A stretch of DNA of 64,000 nt, from positions 1 to 64,000 of the forward strand of contig NZ_JANUGX010000024.1 in the NCBI RefSeq assembly GCF_024753245.1, read 5' to 3'. Source of the DNA: Massilia norwichensis (GTDB lineage Bacteria > Pseudomonadota > Gammaproteobacteria > Burkholderiales > Burkholderiaceae_D). A model generated the notes under the pieces. That model did no database searches and was not told the origin of the DNA. It worked only from the letters and a program-made list of their open reading frames with translations. This document shows, one piece after another, positions 1 through 11,369 of this stretch. The position numbers and the translations under genes are program-made. How positions within the stretch are numbered: the stretch's first letter is position 1; every line of letters starts with the position of its first letter.

Positions 1-30
1 AAAGAGCCGCATTATGACAGCGGCTCTCTT
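1..30 (-). terminator. Rho-independent terminator of the M10 protease gene
   Basis: An 8-bp inverted repeat (AGAGCCGC / GCGGCTCT) encloses a 9-base loop. Read on the minus strand the hairpin ends in GCGGCTCTTT. It lies about 20 bases after the protease stop codon, so it probably ends that transcript; the sequence is cut at base 1, so the full U-tract is not visible. Confidence 0.7.
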
Positions 31-50
31 GATGGGCGACGATCTCGGGA

Positions 51-2351
51 TCAGGCCTGGTGCCAGGGCACGTAGTCGATGCCGAGCTTGAAGGTGCCGA
101 CCACGTTCGCCTGGTTTTCCAGGCTGTTGCTGAAGTCGATCACCATCTGGGTGCGCACCTCGTTCTTGTTGGTGTTGCTGTTGTTGGTCAGGGCATTCAT
201 CCAGTACTCGAAACCTGCCGGCTCCGGGTCACGGTGCAGCACGTTGTTGTACAGCTTGGTGACGAAGGTCGCATCGCTGGGGTTCTTGCCGTACAGGGTG
301 TCGAACTCGACCTGTTTCATGAACTCGCTGGCGACCGTCTGGATCGAGGTGCCGTTTTCCATGCGCCACATCCAGTAGCCCATACCCGCGGCCTCGGCCG
401 GACGTCCCAGGGAGGCGGTGTAGAGGCGGAAAATCTGGCCGGCGATGCCTTCGGTATCCAGCGCCACGAAGGCGTCGTCGAACTGCACACGCTCGATGTT
501 GATCAGGGAATCGTGACCGTTGTTGCCGACCTTGTCGACGATGTCATAGCCCCAGGCTGCCTGCTCGAGCGAGTAATTGCTGCGCGGACCCGCGTAGACG
601 ACGGTATCGAGACCGTCGGCGCCGTCGACCGCGTTGTTGCCGGCACCCGGCTTGAGCATGTCGTTGTTGGCAGTGCCGGTGATGTTGGCCGTGCTGTTGA
701 CCGTCAGGGTGGCGCTGGTCAGCGCGTTGGTGCCATTGTCGCCCTTGTCCATCGACACCACGCGGAGCGTATAGCTGCCGTTCGGCAGCGGCGACGTGTC
801 CACCGTCCATTTGCCGTCGTTGCCGACCGTGGTACGTGCAATGGTCTGCAGGTCGCCGAGGCGCACCAGTTCGATCGTGGTGCCGGCTTCGCCAGTCCCG
901 TCGAAATGCGCCTGGTTGCTGCCAGGGGCCTGGGTCATATTGAAGGTCGGCCGCACCGGCGCGGTGCCGTCGACATTGAAGCTCATGGGATCGCTGCTCG
1001 ACGAGACGTTGCCTGCCGCATCGGTTGCGGTGGCGTAGACCTGATAATTGACGCCATCGGCGAATTTATTGAGCGTCAGCGTGTACAGGCCGTTGGCATC
1101 GGCCGTGACGGTGCCGACCACTTTATTGTCGCCCGCAGTGTAGATCTTGACGGTGGAGCCGGCCTCGGCCTTGCCGGTCACGAGCGGCGTGCTGCCGGTC
1201 GCGTAGCCGTTCACGTTCTTGGTAACGACCATGGTCGGCTTGTCCGGTGCCGTCGTGTCGACCACGATGTCGGCACGGGACACGCTCATGTCCGAGAACT
1301 GCAGCATCTCGATCGAGCGCAGCGTATCGGTGCCGTCGATGCCGTCCAGGCTCGTGACCACGAGGTCGCCGTTCGCCAGGGCATTGAATGCATAGTTGCT
1401 GCGCGCGCTGCGGAACACGGCCGTATCGAATCCATTTCCTCCGTCAATCATGTCATTTCCTCCATCGCCTTCAAGCTTATCGTTGGCGGCGGTACCCGTC
1501 AGGGTATCTGCGCCGCTGGTGCCGGTGATATACCGGCCGCCACTGGTTGAATTGATGCCCAATGCGCCACCCAGGCCATCGCCGCCGTACAGCCAGTTGA
1601 GTGCGGCGATGTCGTATGGGCGGTACGTCGAATAAGCACTACCTATCGGCTCATGGTGATAGGACATCAAGGTATTACTTGTATTGTCCTGTGATCCTGG
1701 CAGGTAGATCGGATCGGGATTGTCTTCAGTAGGCTCGTAAAAAGAGTGCTTGAGACCAAGAGCATGCCCCATCTCATGGAGCAAAGTCTCGTAGCCGCTC
1801 TTCCCTGGAGTCAGATCCGCATTTGCCGCTCCGAACTCGACGTTATCCAGATACACATACGCATCAGCGTTGTAGGTGACCAAATTGTTAGTGCCGTATT
1901 GGTACTGGTATGAACTGTTCCAGCTACATAAACCAGTTACGTTGCTCACAATAAGGTTCACGTTACACAAATGAATCTGAGCATCGGTACCGTTAGTTGT
2001 TTCAACGAAGTTAATACCAGTCAACTGGTTAAGCTGCCCCCCGTCTTTTAGTAACTGCTTTACCCAAGCTTGCTGCTCAGCACTAAACATCTGCCGAGAT
2101 CCTGTAAAGTTTTTCTGTGCTGAGGCAGGATCTTCATTACCAGACGTAATGGAGAATGTGTAATAGATAGTATTATTGGCAGCGCTAAGGTAGTTCCAGT
2201 CCGGGCCCGTATCGAGTAGAGCGTCGATGTGTTTTAACCCAGAAGTTGGAATAACAGTAATGTCGGATACAGTTGCCATGCTCTTAACTTGAACGTTGAT
2301 TGTGACAAAGTCACTTGAGGAAAGTATTTCCTGCTCAACAGTTGAAGTCAA
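51..2351 (-). CDS. Serralysin-like M10 metalloprotease with RTX, Ig-like and DUF4214 regions
   Basis: This 766-residue protein is probably a secreted zinc protease. The metzincin motif HEMGHALGLKH is at residues 192-202, with a Met-turn (TLMSY) near 227-231. Glycine/aspartate-rich RTX-type nonapeptides lie around 275-315 and again around 555-590. Two or three Ig-like repeats (DTTAPDKP..., DGTAPVRP...) lie between them, and the last ~130 residues resemble DUF4214. There is no N-terminal Sec signal, which fits type I secretion through a C-terminal signal, but no ABC exporter genes lie nearby. The first ~750 bases of the gene are visibly richer in A/T than the rest, suggesting a mosaic origin. 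Substrate is unknown; the protease assignment is firm and the secretion route is inferred. Confidence 0.85.
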   Translation of the reverse strand: MTSTVEQEILSSSDFVTINVQVKSMATVSDITVIPTSGLKHIDALLDTGPDWNYLSAANNTIYYTFSITSGNEDPASAQKNFTGSRQMFSAEQQAWVKQLLKDGGQLNQLTGINFVETTNGTDAQIHLCNVNLIVSNVTGLCSWNSSYQYQYGTNNLVTYNADAYVYLDNVEFGAANADLTPGKSGYETLLHEMGHALGLKHSFYEPTEDNPDPIYLPGSQDNTSNTLMSYHHEPIGSAYSTYRPYDIAALNWLYGGDGLGGALGINSTSGGRYITGTSGADTLTGTAANDKLEGDGGNDMIDGGNGFDTAVFRSARSNYAFNALANGDLVVTSLDGIDGTDTLRSIEMLQFSDMSVSRADIVVDTTAPDKPTMVVTKNVNGYATGSTPLVTGKAEAGSTVKIYTAGDNKVVGTVTADANGLYTLTLNKFADGVNYQVYATATDAAGNVSSSSDPMSFNVDGTAPVRPTFNMTQAPGSNQAHFDGTGEAGTTIELVRLGDLQTIARTTVGNDGKWTVDTSPLPNGSYTLRVVSMDKGDNGTNALTSATLTVNSTANITGTANNDMLKPGAGNNAVDGADGLDTVVYAGPRSNYSLEQAAWGYDIVDKVGNNGHDSLINIERVQFDDAFVALDTEGIAGQIFRLYTASLGRPAEAAGMGYWMWRMENGTSIQTVASEFMKQVEFDTLYGKNPSDATFVTKLYNNVLHRDPEPAGFEYWMNALTNNSNTNKNEVRTQMVIDFSNSLENQANVVGTFKLGIDYVPWHQA

Positions 2352-2463
2352 ATAAGAGTTTCAATCGTGCGCACCCCTTGCCACCTAATCAAGGCTTATG
2401 CGCAACGCATAGATATTGAACGATTATGGACAATATCTCGCCGCCAACTCCTGGCAAATGCGT

Positions 2464-4533
<2,070 letters not shown>

Positions 4534-4706
4534 GTGGGAATATTTCCTGCAGGACTGCTTTAGAAGAGCTCATCATTTTAACGAAGCCCGGCCGCGCACG
4601 CTAAAATCATTTAAATAAAATTGGACGATGTTGTGGCTTGTCAGCACGCCATCCCGCCACCACATAGCCCCTTTAAACGGGGCTGCCCAAGCGAGAGAAC
4701 AGAAAC

Positions 4707-5192
4707 ATGAAATTTGAACACCTGATCGAGATTAACGACCCGCTCAACCCGCTGGCCGATACCATGACCCGCGAACAACTGTGGCGCGGCCTGGTGCTGC
4801 GCGCCGAAGACCCGAAGATGTTCATGCCGCACCTGGACGAATGCACCCTCGGCGAACGCGAGAGCGGCAGCTTTTCCCGCCGCCTGCGCTACGGCGAGCT
4901 GGTGATCGACGATGTCGTGTACCTGACCCCGCTGCAGGAGGTGCGCTACGAGGTGCCGGCCCAGGGCGAGATCGCCGCTTCGCGCATGACGATGACGATC
5001 GAGGCGCCCAGCGAAGGCGTGATGTGGGTGCGCTTCCTGTACGACGACGGCAATGCCTCGGCCAACGACGAGATGGGCAAGATGTATGAGGATTTCAAGA
5101 AATCCGCCTACCAGGAGGCCGATATCGATACGGTCAAGATTTTGCGCCAGTTGGCGGCTGAGGGGAAGCTGGACGCGTCGTATCTGAATTAA
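4707..5192 (+). CDS. DUF1857 (AtaL-like, SRPBCC fold) protein
   Basis: This 161-residue acidic soluble protein has no signal peptide. The opening MKFEHLIEINDP, the central strands and the terminal helix match the DUF1857 branch of the START/SRPBCC fold, whose members are thought to bind small hydrophobic ligands. No ligand is known. The gene stands alone: rep is divergent upstream and a short inverted repeat follows the stop. A purine-rich AAGCGAGAGAACAG stretch precedes the ATG. Confidence 0.8.
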   Translation: MKFEHLIEINDPLNPLADTMTREQLWRGLVLRAEDPKMFMPHLDECTLGERESGSFSRRLRYGELVIDDVVYLTPLQEVRYEVPAQGEIAASRMTMTIEAPSEGVMWVRFLYDDGNASANDEMGKMYEDFKKSAYQEADIDTVKILRQLAAEGKLDASYLN

Positions 5193-5198
5193 TGCCAG

Positions 5199-5224
5199 GC
5201 GTGGGCACGGGGTGCCCACCCTAC
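5199..5224. repeat. REP-A dispersed palindrome (GTGGGCAC...GTGCCCAC)
   Basis: GCGTGGGCACGGGGTGCCCA followed by CCCTAC forms a GTGGGCAC/GTGCCCAC hairpin in the 59 bases between two convergent genes. The same element recurs near 23224, 34294, 34333, 59688 and 59741. It has no U-tract, so termination is only a possibility. Confidence 0.8.
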
Positions 5225-5251
5225 TTCCGGCGTGGCACGCCGCGCCACGCT

Positions 5252-6688
5252 TTACGTACCCGGCTCCACCTCGTCTGGATCGATATCGCTGCAACCCTTG
5301 GCGATATTCGCGGCGAGGTCGCGCAGCGCGGTGCGTACGCCCTCCTCCACCACCGGGTGATAAAAGGGCATCTCCAGCATCTGCTCGACCGTCAGGCGGC
5401 CCTGCACGGCCCAGGACAGCAAATGGCCGATGTGCTCGGTGCGCGGGCCGATCATCTCGGCGCCCAGGAAACGTCCGGTGCCGTATTCGCCGTACACCCG
5501 CAGCATCCCCTTGTTCTGCAACATGACGCGGCTGCGGCCCTGGTTTTCGAACGAGACCTGGCCGATCGCGAATTTCGGCTTGCCCGGCGCGCACAGCTGC
5601 TTGTAGCTGGCGCCCAGGCTGACGATGTTCGGCTCGGTAAACGCGATGGTCAAGGCTGCACGGCGCAGGCCCGGGCGGATGTCCGGGTAGCGGCCGGCAT
5701 TGTCGCCGGCGATCTTGCCGTGGTCGGCCGCCTCCGGCAGCACCGGCCGCTCGTTGTTGGCATCGCCGGCGATGAACACGTGGCTGGTCCCGCACTGCAT
5801 GGTGCGGCTGTCGAACAGCGGCACGCCGTTCGCGCCCAGTTCTAGTCCCAGCTGCTCGATGCCGATGCCCGTCACATTGGGCGTGCGCCCGGCCGCCTGC
5901 AGCACGTACTGGAAGCGCATGGCGCGCTCCTCGCCGTTCTGGCGGATGGTCAAGGCCACCTCGTCGCCATCCTGCATCGCGCTGACGATCTCGGACTGGA
6001 AATGCAGGTCGAGCTCTTCCGCCATCACGCGCGCCGCGTTACGCAGCACCGCCGGGTCGGTCAGCTGGGCCACGCTGCCGCCGCGCGCGAACACGCTCAC
6101 GCGCACGCCCAGGCGCGTCAGGGCCTGGCCCAGCTCCAGCCCGATGACGCCGGTGCCGATCACGGCTACCGAGCGCGGCAGGTCCTGCCAGTAAAACACG
6201 TCGTCGCTGGTGATCACGCCGGGACCGACGTTTTCCAGCTTCGGCAATCTGGTCGGCGTCGAGCCGGTGGCGATCACGATGCGTGCGGCCTCGACTTCGG
6301 TATGGTCGTCGACCACCAGCGTGTGCGGGCCGGTGAAGCGCGCATAGCCGCGCAGCTTGTCTTCATCCGGGATATTATCCACGCCTTCCAGCACGAAGCC
6401 GACGAAGCGGTCGCGCTCGCGCCGCACGCGTTCCATCACGGCCACGCCGTCCACGCGCTTTTCGCCCGCATGCACGCCGAAGCCGGGGGCGGCATCGATC
6501 ATGTGTGCGGCCTCGGCGGCCGCGATCAGAAGTTTGCTGGGCATGCAGCCCACGCGTGCGCAGGTGGTGCCGTAGGGCCCGCCCTCGATCATCACGGCGC
6601 GCGCGCCCTGCGCCCTGGCGGAACGGTAGGCCACCAGGCCGGCGGTGCCGGCGCCGATGACGGCGACATCGACCTTCAGTTTCTGCAT
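5252..6688 (-). CDS. Dihydrolipoyl-dehydrogenase-like pyridine nucleotide-disulfide oxidoreductase
   Basis: This FAD- and NAD-dependent disulfide oxidoreductase has about 478 residues. An FAD-binding GAGTAG is near the N-terminus, and a redox-active CARVGC (CxxxxC) follows about 30 residues later. A central NAD(P) fold has VIGTGVIGLELG, then an FAD-contact region with VFIAGDANNE, then a dimerisation domain ending in HPVVEE, the usual His-Glu pair. No E2, E3-partner or lipoyl-domain genes are adjacent, so the true disulfide substrate is open. The start at 6688 is chosen because GGAG sits 6 bases upstream; an ATG at 6715 is in frame but lacks a ribosome site. Confidence 0.85.
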   Translation of the reverse strand: MQKLKVDVAVIGAGTAGLVAYRSARAQGARAVMIEGGPYGTTCARVGCMPSKLLIAAAEAAHMIDAAPGFGVHAGEKRVDGVAVMERVRRERDRFVGFVLEGVDNIPDEDKLRGYARFTGPHTLVVDDHTEVEAARIVIATGSTPTRLPKLENVGPGVITSDDVFYWQDLPRSVAVIGTGVIGLELGQALTRLGVRVSVFARGGSVAQLTDPAVLRNAARVMAEELDLHFQSEIVSAMQDGDEVALTIRQNGEERAMRFQYVLQAAGRTPNVTGIGIEQLGLELGANGVPLFDSRTMQCGTSHVFIAGDANNERPVLPEAADHGKIAGDNAGRYPDIRPGLRRAALTIAFTEPNIVSLGASYKQLCAPGKPKFAIGQVSFENQGRSRVMLQNKGMLRVYGEYGTGRFLGAEMIGPRTEHIGHLLSWAVQGRLTVEQMLEMPFYHPVVEEGVRTALRDLAANIAKGCSDIDPDEVEPGT

Positions 6689-6742
6689 CTTCATCTCCGG
6701 AGTGTTCGCGGACATGAAGATACGCTATTTTGGGGAGATGCT

Positions 6743-7579
6743 CTATTGGGTGTCGAAACGGTACTGGACCCGGACCAGGGCATCGGCCGGGATGCCTGCC
6801 GGGCGCGGGTAACGCGCCAGGGCGCGGTCGGCCACTTCGCGCAACGCGTTTTCAAAGCCCGCCAGGCGGGTTTTGGCGCGGTCCCGCTTCAAGTCCTGTT
6901 CGACCGAACCTTCATGCTGCAACTCGGGCAGCACGCCTTGCTGTACCTCGACCCGCGGCACGCCCGGCAGGAAACGCAGGATCACGTCTCCCGAGACATG
7001 GTATCGCAGTGCCAACACCGGATAATTGCTCTCGGCCGACAGCATATTCATCACACCGGTCATGTAATTGCAGGCCGCAAGGCGTTCCGGCTGCCAGGTC
7101 TGTAGCTCAGCAACGAAGCGGTCGATGTCCTTGGCCGCGTCGTCGCTGACGGCGCAGGTCGCCATGCCTTCCGGACGCACCACATGGCGGGGCCGGCGAC
7201 TGGCCCACCACAGTGCCGCCGCCGTGTCGGTGCCGTTTTCGGGCGCCGCATAACCTGCCGCCAAGCGATCGGCGGCGCTCTCGACCCCGCCCTGCCAAGC
7301 CTGGATATAGAAGGGCACCGCACGGTTCCAGTCGCGCGGCACACATACGCCATGCTCGTACATCGAACCCGCCAGCAGCGCGACTTCGGGGAAGTCGTTC
7401 TTCAATCCGGTCTTCAGGTCGGCCACTGCGCCGGCGCAGTCTCGCGAAGTGATTCGGTCGGTGACGACGGCAGCGGCTTTCTGGCCGGCGCTCGACTCTT
7501 CGGCCGCCGCGGGCATGCACGGCAGGACAGCGAGACTGGCGGCCAGCATGGCCTGCCAGGAAAAGGGGGAGAGTTGCAA
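6743..7579 (-). CDS. Secreted protein, Sel1/TPR-like N-half and TonB-C-like end, unknown role
   Basis: This 278-residue protein has a Sec signal peptide of about 26 residues ending in MPAAA. After it comes a helical region with Sel1-like features (LLAGSMYEHGVCVPRDWNRA). A beta-rich C-terminal part (LALRYHVSGDVILRFLPGVP ... VRVQYRFDTQ) resembles the TonB C-terminal fold. It follows priA on the same strand 24 bases after that stop, so they may be co-transcribed. I do not recognise a specific family and assign no function beyond a probable periplasmic location. Confidence 0.65.
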   Translation of the reverse strand: MQLSPFSWQAMLAASLAVLPCMPAAAEESSAGQKAAAVVTDRITSRDCAGAVADLKTGLKNDFPEVALLAGSMYEHGVCVPRDWNRAVPFYIQAWQGGVESAADRLAAGYAAPENGTDTAAALWWASRRPRHVVRPEGMATCAVSDDAAKDIDRFVAELQTWQPERLAACNYMTGVMNMLSAESNYPVLALRYHVSGDVILRFLPGVPRVEVQQGVLPELQHEGSVEQDLKRDRAKTRLAGFENALREVADRALARYPRPAGIPADALVRVQYRFDTQ

Positions 7580-7603
7580 GCTGATGTTTCCTAAAACAGT
7601 GAA

Positions 7604-9610
7604 TCAGATATCCATCGGGTCGACTTCCAGCGACCAGCGCACCCGCGACTTCATGGCGCGCAGCGCATCGACCCAGACCCGCAGAAAAGCCTGCAGTGCG
7701 GGCCGCGAACTCGACTCCACCAGCAGCTGGGCACGATCGACATTATGCACCCGCGTCATGGTCATCGGGATCGGATCGTTGATCACCACGTCCTCGCTGG
7801 GCACGGCATCGCGTGCCTGCTCGAGAAAACCGATGGCGGTGGCCAGTTCCGGCGCTTCCGCGCGCAGCAGCGCCTGGTACATGAAGGGCGGCAGACCGGC
7901 CTGCGCACGCTCGGCCAGCAGGCTGCCCGCGAAGCGGTCGTAATCGTGGCGCATCACCGCGCCGTACAGCGGATGCTGGCAGTAGCGCGACTGGATCAGC
8001 ACCTCGGATTCGAGGCCGGCGCGGCCGGCGCGGCCGGCCACCTGCATCAGCTGGGCGAACAGGCGCTCGCTGGCGCGGTAGTCCTGCGAGAACAGCGCCG
8101 TGTCCGGGTTCAGCACGCCGACCAGGGTCAGGTTTTTGAAATCGTGGCCCTTGGCGACCATCTGGGTGCCGATCAGGATATCGACGTCGCCGCGGTGCAC
8201 GGTGTCGAAGGCTTCCTGGGCGCTGCCCTTGCGGCGCGTGGAATCGGCGTCGATGCGCAGCACGCGCGCCTCCGGAAACAGCGCCTGCAAACCCTCTTCG
8301 ATGCGCTGGGTGCCGCGGCCCAGCGGCTGCAGGTCGATGTTGCCGCAGGTCGGGCAGGAATGCGGAATGCGCAGCTCCAATGAGCAGTGGTGGCAGCGTA
8401 GCCGGTGCTCGGGCCGGTGCAGGACCATGAAGGCGGTGCAGCGCGTGCAGTTGCTGATCCAGCCGCAGGCGTCGCAGCACAGCACCGGCGCATAGCCGCG
8501 CCGGTTCAGGAACAAAAGCGACTGTTCACCCACTTCCATGCGATGGCGCAGCGCCGCGATCAGGGCCGAGGTCAGGCCTTCCTTCGGCTTGTCCTTCTCC
8601 ATGTCCACCAGTTTCACGCGCGGCAGCACGGCATCCTTCACGGCGCGCTCGCGCAGCTCCAGCCGGCGATAGCGTCCGGTCTGCGCGTGATGCCAGCTCT
8701 CCAGCGAAGGCGTGGCCGACCCCAGCACGATCGGAATCTGCAGCTGGTGCGCGCGCCAGACAGCCAGGTCGCGCGCCGAGTAGCGCAGGCCTTCCTGCTG
8801 CTTGTACGAGGGGTCATGCTCTTCGTCGATCACGACCAGCTTCAGATGCGGCAGCGAGGCCAGGATCGCCAGCCGGGTGCCGAGCACGATGCGCGCGCGG
8901 CCCTGGTGCGCGGCCAGCCAGTGCAGCATGCGCTCGCCCTCGGACAGGCTGCTGTGCAGGGTGGCCAGCATCACGCCCGGGAAGCGCGCGCGGATGTTCG
9001 CTTCCAGCTGCGGCGTCAGGTTGATTTCCGGGACCAGGATCAGGATCTGCGCCTCGGCATCCTTGGCCAGCACCTGGGCGCAGGCCTGCAGATAAACCTC
9101 GGTCTTGCCGCTGCCGGTGACGCCGTACAGCAGCAGCGGCGTGAAGCCCTGGGCCTGGCCGATGGCGTCGGCGGCCTGCTGCTGGGCGGGGTTCAGCACC
9201 GGCATCGCGGCCGGGCTCGGATCGTGGGCGTCTTCCAGCTTGGCGAGCTTCTTGAGCGCGCGGTCCAGCGCCACCGTGGTCGACAGGCGCAGGTTCTTCG
9301 GCAGGCCCGGCATCGCGACTTCGCCGAGAGGCCGATGATAATAATCGGCGGCGAAGCGCGCCAGCGCCAGCCATTTGCTCGATAAGGGCGCCAGCTGGCT
9401 GCGCACGGCCAGCGCGTCCTTCAGCTTCTCGAGCGGGACATCGGTTTCCTGCTTGACGGCGACGATCACGCCGACGGCTTCGCGCCGCCCGAAGTTGACC
9501 AGCGCCAGTTGCCCGACCGCGGGTTCGCTGCCGGGCTCGCATGGCCAGCGATAGTCGAACACGCTGTCGAGCGGGGTATCGAGCGCGATTTGTAAGATGC
9601 AATACGCCAA
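7604..9610 (-). CDS. priA: Primosomal protein N' (replication restart helicase PriA)
   Basis: This 668-residue PriA recognises stalled forks and reloads the replisome. Walker A GVTGSGKTE is near residue 165 and the DEEH box (IDEEHDPSYKQQ) near 263. A cluster of paired cysteines at roughly 377-425 (CCDAC, CTRC, CHHC, CPTC) forms the zinc-binding module. The start is a TTG at 9610: AAAGG lies 6 bases upstream, an in-frame TAA sits just beyond, and no in-frame ATG is available before the conserved 3'-end-binding domain. The upstream gap carries several DnaA-box-like 9-mers, so DnaA control is possible. Confidence 0.93.
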   Translation of the reverse strand: MAYCILQIALDTPLDSVFDYRWPCEPGSEPAVGQLALVNFGRREAVGVIVAVKQETDVPLEKLKDALAVRSQLAPLSSKWLALARFAADYYHRPLGEVAMPGLPKNLRLSTTVALDRALKKLAKLEDAHDPSPAAMPVLNPAQQQAADAIGQAQGFTPLLLYGVTGSGKTEVYLQACAQVLAKDAEAQILILVPEINLTPQLEANIRARFPGVMLATLHSSLSEGERMLHWLAAHQGRARIVLGTRLAILASLPHLKLVVIDEEHDPSYKQQEGLRYSARDLAVWRAHQLQIPIVLGSATPSLESWHHAQTGRYRRLELRERAVKDAVLPRVKLVDMEKDKPKEGLTSALIAALRHRMEVGEQSLLFLNRRGYAPVLCCDACGWISNCTRCTAFMVLHRPEHRLRCHHCSLELRIPHSCPTCGNIDLQPLGRGTQRIEEGLQALFPEARVLRIDADSTRRKGSAQEAFDTVHRGDVDILIGTQMVAKGHDFKNLTLVGVLNPDTALFSQDYRASERLFAQLMQVAGRAGRAGLESEVLIQSRYCQHPLYGAVMRHDYDRFAGSLLAERAQAGLPPFMYQALLRAEAPELATAIGFLEQARDAVPSEDVVINDPIPMTMTRVHNVDRAQLLVESSSRPALQAFLRVWVDALRAMKSRVRWSLEVDPMDI

Positions 9611-9639
9611 ACCGGACCTTTAGGATAAGCACTGCGGAG

Positions 9640-10120
9640 CGCTGTGGAAAACTTTGTGGAAAATGGAAAACTTGACCGGGACAAAGGTTTACGTTAGCTC
9701 AAAGCACTTAGCAATTCCCTAAGTTCACAAAAAATTTTCTCTTTTAAATTCAGGCACTTGCCTACGCAACCTTGTCAAGAGCGAAATTCGGCATCGCTCG
9801 GCCGCTTCTGTGCATAACTGGGCATTTCCGGTGAAGAACTTGAGCGCAGTGCAGCAAAAACTTGATGCAACACTTGAAGAAATCGCGTAAACCCCGGTAA
9901 ACCAAGCACTTTTCGGGATTATGCACAGAAGCTGTGCATAACTTTGTGAACAAGGCGCTGCCAACTTGGGCAAGTCCCTGCCGGGCAGTCCGCGCGCCAC
10001 TCTGGCGCACCCTGTCAGCCCGGCAGCAAATCCATAAGAATCAAGTACTTACGACAGCCCATCCAGTACTGTACATTTCCACAGGAAGGCAGGGCTGGGT
10101 TCACGAATATGTGAATAAGT
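9640..10120. promoter_or_regulatory. Cluster of DnaA-box-like 9-mers in the priA-hemE gap
   Basis: The 542-base gap between hemE (stop at 10153) and priA (start at 9610) has no convincing gene. Six 9-mers match TTWTNCACA: 9643-9651, 9655-9663, 9809-9817, 9933-9941 and 10110-10118 on the minus strand and 9919-9927 on the plus strand. Two near matches lie at 9945-9953 and 10075-10083. The 9919 and 9933 boxes form a perfect inverted repeat of TTATGCACAG with a 3-base centre. An A/T-rich tract at about 9718-9760 could be easily melted. This looks like an origin, a DnaA-titration site or a DnaA-controlled promoter; the sequence alone cannot say which. Confidence 0.65.
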
Positions 10121-10152
10121 GTGATTTATTACGCCGTAGGCAGCATCCGGAT

Positions 10153-11235
10153 TCAAGCCTGGCGCTGGCGGCGGCTGAAGCTGTGCACAGCCTCGACCAT
10201 CGCCGTGACCGACTCCGGCGGCGTGAACTGCGAGATGCCGTGGCCCAGGTTGAACACATGGCCGTGGCCCTGCGTCGGGGTGCCGTAGCTGGCCAGCGCC
10301 TTTTCGACTTCCGCCGCTACCTGCTCCGGACCGGCCATCAACACCGCCGGGTCCAGGTTGCCCTGCAGGGCGACGCGGTCGCCGACCAGGGCGCGCGCGC
10401 GGCCCAGGTTCACGGTCCAGTCCAGGCCCAGCGCGTCGGCGCCGATGTCCGCCATCTCGTCCAGCCACAGGCCGCCGCCCTTGGTGAAGACGATCGCCGG
10501 AATCTTCACACCGTCCTTCTCACGCTGCAGACCGGCCACGATCTTGCGCATATAAGCCAGCGAGAAGGCCTGGTAGGCGCCATCGGCCAGCGCGCCGCCC
10601 CAGGAGTCGAAGATCATCACGGCCTGGGCGCCGGCGTCGATCTGGGCGTTCAGGTACTGGGTCACGGCTTGCGCGGTCACGTCCAGGATGCGGTGCATCA
10701 GATCCGGGCGCGCGTACAGCATCTTCTTGATCGTGTGGAATTCGCGCGAGCCGCCGCCTTCGACCATGTAGCAGGCCAGGGTCCAGGGGCTGCCGGAAAA
10801 GCCGATCAGCGGCACGCGGCCGTTCAGGGCGGTGCGGATCTGGGTCACGGCGTCGAACACGTATTGCAGCGATGCCATGTCCGGCACCTGTAATTTGGCG
10901 ACGTCTTCCTCGGTGCGCACGGTGCGCTCGAATTTCGGGCCTTCGCCATCCTCGAAATACAGGCCCAGGCCCATCGCGTCCGGCACCGTCAGGATGTCCG
11001 AGAACAGGATCGAGGCATCCAGCGGATAGCGGTCGATCGGCTGCAGCGTGACTTCGGTCGCGAAATCCGGATTCTTGGCCAGGCCCAGGAAGGAGCCGGC
11101 GCGCGCGCGGGTGGCGCGGTACTCCGGCAGGTAGCGCCCTGCCTGACGCATCAGCCACACCGGGGTGTAATCGGTCGGCTGGCGCAGCAGTGCACGCAGG
11201 AAGGTGTCATTCTGGAGCGGGGCGAATTGTGGCAT
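10153..11235 (-). CDS. hemE: Uroporphyrinogen decarboxylase
   Basis: HemE (360 residues) converts uroporphyrinogen III to coproporphyrinogen III in cytosolic heme synthesis. The N-terminal signature [17 protein letters not shown], the [19 protein letters not shown] segment and the C-terminal [12 protein letters not shown] are diagnostic. The start at 11235 ([12 protein letters not shown]) is chosen because family members begin here; the reading frame extends upstream to 11334, but those residues do not resemble HemE. The gene is divergent from the S9 peptidase and upstream of priA on the same strand, a pairing common in Burkholderiales. Confidence 0.95.
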   Translation of the reverse strand: MPQFAPLQNDTFLRALLRQPTDYTPVWLMRQAGRYLPEYRATRARAGSFLGLAKNPDFATEVTLQPIDRYPLDASILFSDILTVPDAMGLGLYFEDGEGPKFERTVRTEEDVAKLQVPDMASLQYVFDAVTQIRTALNGRVPLIGFSGSPWTLACYMVEGGGSREFHTIKKMLYARPDLMHRILDVTAQAVTQYLNAQIDAGAQAVMIFDSWGGALADGAYQAFSLAYMRKIVAGLQREKDGVKIPAIVFTKGGGLWLDEMADIGADALGLDWTVNLGRARALVGDRVALQGNLDPAVLMAGPEQVAAEVEKALASYGTPTQGHGHVFNLGHGISQFTPPESVTAMVEAVHSFSRRQRQA

Positions 11236-11369
11236 GGCTGGCAACCTGGAAGTCGGCGCCCGAATCGCGGGCAAACTTCTATTATCGCACTGTTGGGCCG
11301 TCCTGACCTGTCCTTCGTGAGGCGCGGATGCCACTTATAATGGGCGTCCATCCGTCGCCAGGACCGATC

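Noticed and set aside
9725-10010. Short open frames on the minus strand in the priA-hemE gap
   Set aside because: Serine/arginine-rich with no ribosome site or family; they cover the DnaA-box cluster, which explains the region better.
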